From assembly GCA_009774235.1 (NCBI GenBank), contig VSNJ01000092.1, positions 1 to 16,140 of the forward strand: a stretch of 16,140 nt of DNA, in the 5' to 3' direction. The DNA is from Lachnospiraceae bacterium (GTDB lineage Bacteria; Bacillota; Clostridia; Lachnospirales; Lachnospiraceae). A program made the position numbers and the translations under genes. The notes under the pieces are model-generated. The model was not told the DNA's origin. It worked only from the letters and a program-made list of their open reading frames with translations, and searched no databases. This document shows, piece after piece, positions 1-6,449 of this stretch (positions are counted from its first letter, which is position 1; the number at the start of each line of letters is the position of its first letter).

Positions 1-171
1 ATATTATATAAAGTGACGAAAATTAATTTAATCAAGATAAATAAATAAAATAAACTTGATTTAATAAACAAAATAGTATATAGTTTAGTTAACTTATAAA
101 AGTTTAATTAATCACTTAGGAATATTAGTATAACCAGTGTGTTAAATGTCCTAAATGATAAAAAGGAGGCT
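1..171. other. AT-rich non-coding leader region
   Basis: No convincing coding frame is seen here. The stretch is extremely AT-rich. It contains one clear inverted repeat, AATCAAG at 30-36 with CTTGATT at 55-61 separated by 18 bases, and a weaker one around 89-106 (TTAACTT / AAGTTTA). Either could be an operator or a weak hairpin for the operon downstream. I could not pick a sigma-A promoter with confidence in this stretch, although the region is the obvious place for the operon promoter. Confidence 0.4.
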
Positions 172-285
172 ATGGAGAAAATTACACTGGAGAGCGGGAA
201 AGTCTTTAAAACTATAGATATAATGGGACTTCCGGTAATTTTTATAGAGCTTGTGCTTTATAAAGTTAATTTAAAAAATCATTAA
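172..285 (+). CDS. Small orphan ORF (37 aa), possible gene remnant
   Basis: A 37-residue ORF beginning MEKITLESGKVFK, with a strong ribosome binding site (AAGGAGG, about 163-169) only a few bases before the ATG. The first dozen residues are polar. The middle is hydrophobic (MGLPVIFIELVLY) and could be the start of one membrane segment, and the ORF then stops in an AT-rich stretch. The layout of a polar start followed by a hydrophobic helix resembles the N-terminus of DUF624 (YesL-like) membrane proteins, which often sit beside sugar-binding-protein genes. This suggests a decayed remnant, but that is inference. A genuine small membrane peptide is the alternative. No recognised family motif is present. 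Confidence 0.35.
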   Translation: MEKITLESGKVFKTIDIMGLPVIFIELVLYKVNLKNH

Positions 286-343
286 TTAAAGATTTAATAA
301 ACCTTAATAGCTTAATAACCTGATAAGAAAAGGAGAGTTTAAC

Positions 344-1516
344 ATGAGAAAAGCAATGATAAAGAAAACAACTGCTGCGCTGCTTACAGCAGCTATGGCA
401 GTTTCACTTGCAGGATGTGGAAAAGACAATAATGCAGACAGCGGAAAAAGTGATGATGTAAGCAAAGAGGTACAATATAGCCAGATTAAACTGGGTGAAG
501 ACTACACTGATATCAAAGCAGACATTACATGCCTGACCCATAAGACAGATATTGTAGATACTACCCTTAAGGATTATATAACTGAATTTCAGAAAATGTA
601 TCCTAATATTAATATTGAATATGAAGGGATTACAGATTATGCCAATGATGTTACCATGAGGCTTTCTACAGGAGACTGGGGAGATATATGTATGATTCCT
701 CCTACTGTGGATAAAAGCGAACTTAAGAATTATTTTATAAGTTTTGGCAGCAGGGATGACCTTGGTACAGTTTATGAAAAAGATATGCTTAATAATTATG
801 CATATGACAGCCAGGTATATGGAATACCTTCTATGTCAAATGTACAAGGAATTGTATATAACAAGGCAGTATTTGAAAAAGCTGGTGTAGAAGAGCTGCC
901 TAAAACACCAGATGAATTTTTAGAAGCTTTGCAGAAAATTGATGATAATACAGATGCAACACCACTATATACAAACTTTTCAGCAGGATGGACAATGACA
1001 GCGTGGGACGCATATATAGATGGTGGCGCAACAGGTGATGCAGACTTTGTTAATAAAGGCCTTGTGAAAGGCAAAGACCCATTTTCAGACAGAGGAAACG
1101 GTACTGGACCATATGCTGTTTATAGCACACTTTATGAAGCAGTTAAAAGAGGGCTTACAGAAGATGACCCTACTACAACTGACTGGGAAGGCAGCAAGGG
1201 AATGCTTAATAATGGTGAGATAGGATGTATGGTTCTTGGTTCATGGGTTTCTGTACAGGCACAGGCAGCTGGCAGCCATCCAGATGATATTGGGTATATG
1301 GCATTTCCAATTACAGTAGATGGTAAACAGTATGCAGCAGCAGGCCCTGATTATTGTTATGGAATTAACTGTAACAGTTCTAAAGATGAGCAGATTGCAT
1401 CTATGTGTTATGTTAAATGGCTTGTAGAAAAATCAGGTTTTGCACAGGAACAGGGCGGACTTTCTGTTGTAAGCGGTGAAAGGAGAATAAATTATTATGA
1501 AGTATGGTTATTTTGA
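344..1516 (+). CDS. Sugar ABC transporter substrate-binding lipoprotein, apparently C-terminally truncated
   Basis: This is a family 1 extracellular solute-binding protein of the kind serving carbohydrate (CUT1-type) ABC importers, which capture oligosaccharide outside the membrane. The N-terminus is a lipoprotein signal with basic residues, a hydrophobic stretch and a lipobox LAGC, so Cys25 would be lipidated. RBS AAAGGAGA at 328-335 supports ATG 344; Met5 is a less likely start. The body has the usual SBP features, including the YGIPSM segment and a late KWLVEKSGFAQEQGG segment. In relatives that segment is normally followed by several dozen more residues. Here it runs within a few codons into the leader of the next gene and ends in an unrelated tail (ERRINYYEVWLF) read from that gene's RBS and first codons, overlapping it by 20 bases. 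No permease genes follow. I infer a deletion that removed the C-terminal lobe end and the permeases, probably leaving the protein non-functional. Confidence 0.8.
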   Translation: MRKAMIKKTTAALLTAAMAVSLAGCGKDNNADSGKSDDVSKEVQYSQIKLGEDYTDIKADITCLTHKTDIVDTTLKDYITEFQKMYPNINIEYEGITDYANDVTMRLSTGDWGDICMIPPTVDKSELKNYFISFGSRDDLGTVYEKDMLNNYAYDSQVYGIPSMSNVQGIVYNKAVFEKAGVEELPKTPDEFLEALQKIDDNTDATPLYTNFSAGWTMTAWDAYIDGGATGDADFVNKGLVKGKDPFSDRGNGTGPYAVYSTLYEAVKRGLTEDDPTTTDWEGSKGMLNNGEIGCMVLGSWVSVQAQAAGSHPDDIGYMAFPITVDGKQYAAAGPDYCYGINCNSSKDEQIASMCYVKWLVEKSGFAQEQGGLSVVSGERRINYYEVWLF

Positions 1517-3878
1517 TGATGAAAAAAAGGAATATGTAATAACAAAGCCAGATACCCCTGCACCATGGGCAAATTATCTTGGTTCAACTGACTATGGTGC
1601 AATTATTTCAAATAATGCTGGAGGTTATAGTTTCCGTAAGTCTGGGGCAAACGGGCGCATACTGCGTTATTATTTTAATAATTCTGACCAGCCTGGAAGA
1701 TATATTTATATAAGGGATGATGAACAGGAAGATTACTGGTCAGCTTCCTGGCAGCCTGTTGGCAAAGACCTTTCTTTGTATAAAAGTGAATGCAGGCATG
1801 GAATAGCATATACCAAGATGGAAGCAGATTATTCACAAATTCATTCAGAAGTGTTGTATTATGTGCCTCTTGGAAAGGAACATGAAGTATGGAATGTAAT
1901 TGTAAGAAATGATTCTGGAAAGACAAGAGAACTTACAATCAGTGGTTTTGCTGGTTTTACCAATGAACCAAACTATGAACAGGACCTTGTAAACCTCCAG
2001 TATACTTTGTTTATATCACGTACATATTTCCGTGGTAACAGGATACAGCAGGTAATCAATGAAAATGAAGAAGGGAAGATAGAACGTTTCTTTGGGCTCT
2101 GTGGGGCAGAAGTGTCTTCTTATTGTGGTGACCTTGATGAATTTACTGGAAAATACCGTGGCTTTGGAAACCCGGCAGGTATTGAATCTGGAAACCTGGG
2201 AAATAAGCTTAATTATAACTGTAACAGCTGTGGGGCACTGTCAGCAAAAATTGTATTAAAGCCAGGAGAATCAAAGCAGGTTGCTTTTATACTTGGTGAG
2301 AAACCAGACGCAGATGCAGATAAGCTTATTAAGGAATATGAAAACCTGGAAGAAACTTGTAAGAAAGATATAGAAACTTTACGTTCATACTGGGACAGCA
2401 AGCTTTCACATTTTCATGTAAAAACACCAAGCAAAGAATTTAATACAATGGTTAATATATGGAATGCATATAACTGTTTTATGACTTTCCTTTGGTCAAG
2501 GGCAGCTTCATTTGTTTACTGCGGGCTGCGCAATGGTTATGGTTACAGGGATACTGTACAGGATATACAGGGTATAATACATCTTGCCCCAGAGATGGCA
2601 AAAGAACAAATCCGTTTTATGTTATCTGCGCAGGTTGATAATGGTGCAGGTCTTCCTCTTGTTAAATATACACATAACCCTGGACATGAGGATACTCTGG
2701 ATGATGCATCTTATGTTAAGGAAACAGGACATCCTGCGTACAGGGCAGATGATGCACTATGGCTGTTCCCAACTGTTTATAAATATATTGCTGAAAGCGG
2801 GGATACTGCATTTATAGACGAAGAAGTGCCTTTTGCTAATAAAGGCACAGGAACTGTATATGAACATTTGAAACGTGCAATAAGTTTTTCATTAGATAAT
2901 ATGGGTGTGCATGGAATGCCAGCAGGGCTTTATGCAGACTGGAATGACTGTTTAAGGCTTGGAAAATATGGTGAATCAACATTTGTTGCATTCCAGTTCT
3001 ATCTGGCGTTTACAATATTAAAAGAGATTGCAGAAGAAAAAAATGACAAAGAATATATAGTATTTTTGGAAGAACACCAGTCAAAACTTGGAGAAACAAT
3101 ACAGACACTTTGCTGGGATGAAGACCGTTTTATACGTGGCTTCAGGGAGAATGGGGAAGTTATAGGAAAACACACAGACCCAGAAGCAAATATGTGGCTT
3201 AATCCACAGACATGGTCTGTAATCAGCGGCCTGGCATCTGACGGGCAGGCAGACAAAGCACTTGGGAGTGTATACAGCCTGTTAAATACAAAATATGGTG
3301 CAATGGTTATGACACCTCCATATAAAGACCATGCATTTGAAGGTGCACTGATGACATGTTTCAACAGTTATGTTAAAGAAAATGGTGGGATATTTTCACA
3401 GCCACAGGGATGGCTGATACTTGCAGAAGCACTTAGAGGGCATGGTAACAGGGCTTTTGGGTATTTTATGGAAACTGCACCAGCAGCAATGAATGACTAT
3501 GCAGAAATACGCAGGATGGAACCATACTGCCATGGACAGTTTACAGAAGCTTCTGGAAGTCCTTATTACGGACGTTCACATGTCCACTGGCTGACAGGTA
3601 CTGCTTCAACTATTATGGTTGGATGTGTAGAAGGTATACTTGGCATGCGTCCTGGACTGCATGGGCTGAGGATTGAGCCAGCAATTCCTGGAGAGTGGGA
3701 AGAAATTTTTATTGAGAAAGATTTCCGTGGGGCACACCTGGATATTACAATAAAGAACCCATTACATCTCGAAAGTGGGGTTAAAAGTCTATATATTAAT
3801 GGAAAGAAGATGCCAGATAATTATATTCCGGCAGATGAATTATCAGGACAGAATGAAATTATAGTTATGTTGTCCTGA
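1497..3878 (+). CDS. GH94 family disaccharide phosphorylase, acceptor specificity uncertain
   Basis: A cytosolic inverting phosphorylase of glycoside hydrolase family 94 (793 aa). Such enzymes cleave a beta-linked disaccharide with inorganic phosphate to give an alpha-sugar 1-phosphate and a free sugar. The start MKYGYFDD matches the N-terminus of the neighbouring cellobiose phosphorylase and has AAAGGAG at 1479-1485. The layout is an N-terminal beta-sandwich (about 1-290), helical linker, (alpha/alpha)6 catalytic barrel (about 310-700) and C-terminal beta part. The donor-site motif is YRD at 350-352 with QD at 355-356. The catalytic aspartate motif is DWNDC at 481-485. It lacks the GRGMGFRD and GRADWNDC contexts typical of true cellobiose phosphorylases and instead has NGYGYRDTVQD and LYADWNDCLRLG, closer in style to the chitobiose/cellobionate-type branch. 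The acceptor cannot be read from sequence. It is cotranscribed with the truncated binding-protein gene. Confidence 0.85.
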   Translation: MKYGYFDDEKKEYVITKPDTPAPWANYLGSTDYGAIISNNAGGYSFRKSGANGRILRYYFNNSDQPGRYIYIRDDEQEDYWSASWQPVGKDLSLYKSECRHGIAYTKMEADYSQIHSEVLYYVPLGKEHEVWNVIVRNDSGKTRELTISGFAGFTNEPNYEQDLVNLQYTLFISRTYFRGNRIQQVINENEEGKIERFFGLCGAEVSSYCGDLDEFTGKYRGFGNPAGIESGNLGNKLNYNCNSCGALSAKIVLKPGESKQVAFILGEKPDADADKLIKEYENLEETCKKDIETLRSYWDSKLSHFHVKTPSKEFNTMVNIWNAYNCFMTFLWSRAASFVYCGLRNGYGYRDTVQDIQGIIHLAPEMAKEQIRFMLSAQVDNGAGLPLVKYTHNPGHEDTLDDASYVKETGHPAYRADDALWLFPTVYKYIAESGDTAFIDEEVPFANKGTGTVYEHLKRAISFSLDNMGVHGMPAGLYADWNDCLRLGKYGESTFVAFQFYLAFTILKEIAEEKNDKEYIVFLEEHQSKLGETIQTLCWDEDRFIRGFRENGEVIGKHTDPEANMWLNPQTWSVISGLASDGQADKALGSVYSLLNTKYGAMVMTPPYKDHAFEGALMTCFNSYVKENGGIFSQPQGWLILAEALRGHGNRAFGYFMETAPAAMNDYAEIRRMEPYCHGQFTEASGSPYYGRSHVHWLTGTASTIMVGCVEGILGMRPGLHGLRIEPAIPGEWEEIFIEKDFRGAHLDITIKNPLHLESGVKSLYINGKKMPDNYIPADELSGQNEIIVMLS

Positions 3879-3886
3879 CATCCACA

Positions 3887-3981
3887 GGGGGAGTAGGTTG
3901 AAAAATGATTATAAGCCAGCAAAAACGTTGGTTAACAATCATTACACTTCAATTTTGAACCGCCAAAGGCGGCATGGGGGA
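3887..3981 (+). repeat. Repeated leader element A, copy 1 (hairpin plus RBS module)
   Basis: This fills almost the whole gap between the two GH94 genes. It shares a 32-base identical block (3896-3927) with positions 12763-12794. The parts in order are an SD-like GGGGGAG (3887-3893), an outer stem GGTTGAA (3896-3902) with TTCAATT (3948-3954, two G-U pairs), and a 1x4 internal loop. Then come a 9-base arm AATGATTAT (3904-3912) facing ACAATCATT (3935-3943, one A-C mismatch), an A-A mismatch, and 7 bp AGCCAGC/GTTGGTT with G-U pairs around loop AAAAAC. A GC hairpin CCGCC-AAA-GGCGG (3960-3972) follows, then ATGGGGGA, which supplies the RBS of the next gene. Most differences from copy 2 keep pairing as G-U. 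Confidence 0.8.
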
Positions 3982-4005
3982 TATTATGAAATATGGATAC
4001 TTTGA
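3898..4005 (+). CDS. Putative micro-ORF (35 aa, MKNDYK leader peptide)
   Basis: This is a TTG-initiated frame with GGGGGAG four bases upstream. It begins MKNDYKPAKTL, continues NNHYTS, has an Arg-rich part RQRRHGG, and ends by overlapping the first codons of the cellobiose phosphorylase gene. A near-identical peptide is encoded at 12765-12854. Of the three base changes in the hairpin arm, two are synonymous (Leu, Asn) and one is Ala/Val. It could be a translated leader peptide coupled to the next gene, or the frame could be a by-product of a conserved RNA structure. No known family was recognised. Confidence 0.35.
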   Translation: MKNDYKPAKTLVNNHYTSILNRQRRHGGYYEIWIL

Positions 4006-6409
4006 TGATTTAAAGAAGGAATATGTTATTACAACTCCTGAGACTCCTTTGCCATGGATAAATTATCTTGGCAGTGAGGAATTTTTTGGCATGGTTTCTA
4101 ATACTTTAGGTGGATATTGTTTTTACCGTGATGCTAAACTGCAGCGTTTGCTAAGATACCGTTATAATTCTGTCCCAGGTGATACTGGAGGGCGCTTTTA
4201 TTATATTAAAGAACATGGGAAGCCAGCCTGGAATCCAGGGTTTCTGCCATCTAAAACCAGCCTGGATTATTATGAATGTCATCATGGCATGGGATATACT
4301 TTTTTTGATTCGGCAAAAGATGGTTTAAGGGTTAAGGCAAATTTCTTTGTTCCTCTTGGGGAAAATTGTGAATTACATGATATTGAGCTTATTAATGAAA
4401 CAGACAATATAAAGATAGTACAGTTATATGGATGTATGGAGTGGTGTCTGTGGAATGCTGTTGATGACAGCCAGAATTACCAGCGTAACCTGAATATTGC
4501 TGAAAGTGAAATAGAGGACAGTGTTATTTACCATAAAACAGAATACAGGGAAAGAAGAAACCATTACGCTTTCTATGGTGTTAATGCCAGGACACAGGGA
4601 TTTGACACAGACCGTAATACATTTCTTGGACATATGGGGGACTGGTCATCACCCCAGATGGTAAGGGAGGAACGTTCGGCAGGGTCTGTTACAACAGGCT
4701 GGTATCCTGTTGCCTGCCACCGCCTGGATTACAAGCTTGTACCTGGCCAGTCTGTGCGTGCTGTTTTTGTCTTAGGGTATGGAACTAACCCAGAGAACCA
4801 GAAGTTTATTTCACCTGGTATTATCCGTAAAGATGATGCACACAGGATTTTAGGAAAATTTGCATCTTTTGAGGCAACAGACCAGGCAAGAAAAGAACTG
4901 GCAGATTACTGGGAGAAACTTCTTGGTAATTTCTGGCTTGAATCTGGTGACAAGAAGTTTAACCGTATGATAAATATATGGCACCAGTACCAGTGTATGG
5001 TTACATTTAATATGAGCCGTTCTGCTTCATATTACGAAACTGGGACTGGACGTGGAATGGGATTCCGGGATTCCTGCCAGGATTTATATGGTTTTGTACA
5101 TATTGTACCAGAACGTGCCAGAGAAAGAATTATAGATATTGCATCTATACAGTTTGCTGATGGTTCTACATACCACCAGTACCAGCCTCTTACAAAACGT
5201 GGAAATAATGATATAGGCAGTGGGTTTAATGATGACCCTTTGTGGCTTGTTGGGGCTGTTTGTGCATATATTAAAGAAACAGGGGATTTTTCTATTTTGG
5301 ATTATCCAGTACCATTTGATAATGTAACTGGTTCAGAAGTACCTCTTATGGAACATATACGCCGCAGCATACAATTTACTTTACATAATCTTGGGCCTCA
5401 TGGCCTGCCGCTTATTGGACGTGCTGACTGGAATGACTGCCTGAATTTAAACTGCTTTTCAAAAGAACCTGGGGAGAGTTTCCAGACATCTGGCCCATCA
5501 GAAGGTTTTATAGCTGAATCTGTATTTATTGCAGGTATGTTTGTTAAATATGGGTCTGGATATGCAGAATTATGTGCACGTATGGGATTAGAAAAAGAGT
5601 CAGGACAGATATATACAGCTGTAAGGAAAATGGAAGAAGCAGTCTTGAGAGATGGCTGGGATGGTGAATGGTTTATCAGGGCTTATGATGCATATGGTAA
5701 CAAAGTTGGCAGCCATGAATGTAAGGAAGGACAGATTTATATTGAACCACAAGGATTTTGTTCACTTGCTGGTATAGGAAAAGAAACCGGGCATATGGAA
5801 AAGGCTTTAGATTCTGTAAGAAAAAGACTTCTTGGAAAATATGGTGTTGAACTCCTCGGCCCATGTTACAAAGAATATCATCTGGAACTTGGTGAAATAT
5901 CTTCTTATCCTCCAGGATTTAAAGAAAATGGTTCTGTTTTCTGCCATAATAATCCTTGGATTGTATGTGGTGAAGCAGTCCTTGGACGTGGCAATGAGGC
6001 CTTTGATGTTTACCGCCGTATATGCCCTGCTTATTTGGAGGAAGAAGAGAGCAAGATACATGAAACAGAACCATATGTATATTCCCAGACTGTAACAGGA
6101 CGTGCATCCGGAACTCCTGGACATGCTAAGAACAGCTGGCTTACAGGGACTGCTTCATGGGCTTTTGTATCTGCCAGCCAGGCAATTTTAGGAATCCAGC
6201 CAGAATATGATGGCCTGCGTATTGTTCCATGTATTCCAGATAACTGGAATGGATATACTGTACACCGCAGGTTCCGTGGGACACAATATATTATACATGT
6301 AATACGTACTGGCACATGGTCATTAACAGTCAATGGAAAGCCTGTTAAAGGCTGTGTAATTCCTTTATTTCCTGAAAATAATACTGTCCAGGCAGAAGTT
6401 ACAATCTGA
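3986..6409 (+). CDS. cbpA: Cellobiose phosphorylase (GH94)
   Basis: Cytosolic enzyme converting cellobiose plus phosphate into alpha-glucose 1-phosphate plus glucose (EC 2.4.1.20). The frame is open from an ATG at 3974, but the second ATG at 3986 is preferred. It gives MKYGYFDD, the same N-terminus as the upstream paralogue, and the GGGGGA at 3976-3981 then sits as its RBS. The resulting 807 aa fits the usual length of about 810. Landmarks numbered from 3986 are the GRGMGFRD donor-site motif (FRD 360-362), QD at 365-366, and GRADWNDCLNLN with its Asp pair at 481/484, which includes the general acid. GFVHIVPERARERI and the YHQYQPLTKRGNNDIGSGFNDDPLWL stretch, here broken at NN for reading as YHQYQPLTKRG and GSGFNDDPLWL, are characteristic of true cellobiose phosphorylases. 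It is preceded by repeat element A and followed closely by the endoglucanase gene. Confidence 0.93.
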   Translation: MKYGYFDDLKKEYVITTPETPLPWINYLGSEEFFGMVSNTLGGYCFYRDAKLQRLLRYRYNSVPGDTGGRFYYIKEHGKPAWNPGFLPSKTSLDYYECHHGMGYTFFDSAKDGLRVKANFFVPLGENCELHDIELINETDNIKIVQLYGCMEWCLWNAVDDSQNYQRNLNIAESEIEDSVIYHKTEYRERRNHYAFYGVNARTQGFDTDRNTFLGHMGDWSSPQMVREERSAGSVTTGWYPVACHRLDYKLVPGQSVRAVFVLGYGTNPENQKFISPGIIRKDDAHRILGKFASFEATDQARKELADYWEKLLGNFWLESGDKKFNRMINIWHQYQCMVTFNMSRSASYYETGTGRGMGFRDSCQDLYGFVHIVPERARERIIDIASIQFADGSTYHQYQPLTKRGNNDIGSGFNDDPLWLVGAVCAYIKETGDFSILDYPVPFDNVTGSEVPLMEHIRRSIQFTLHNLGPHGLPLIGRADWNDCLNLNCFSKEPGESFQTSGPSEGFIAESVFIAGMFVKYGSGYAELCARMGLEKESGQIYTAVRKMEEAVLRDGWDGEWFIRAYDAYGNKVGSHECKEGQIYIEPQGFCSLAGIGKETGHMEKALDSVRKRLLGKYGVELLGPCYKEYHLELGEISSYPPGFKENGSVFCHNNPWIVCGEAVLGRGNEAFDVYRRICPAYLEEEESKIHETEPYVYSQTVTGRASGTPGHAKNSWLTGTASWAFVSASQAILGIQPEYDGLRIVPCIPDNWNGYTVHRRFRGTQYIIHVIRTGTWSLTVNGKPVKGCVIPLFPENNTVQAEVTI

Positions 6410-6449
6410 TAATATTGATAATTAAATTAGGAAGAGGAGCATGATAATT

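Noticed and set aside
3896..3972. CRISPR or direct-repeat array in the intergenic repeats
   Set aside because: There is only one copy here and one far away, with no regular spacers. The modules are hairpins tied to gene starts.
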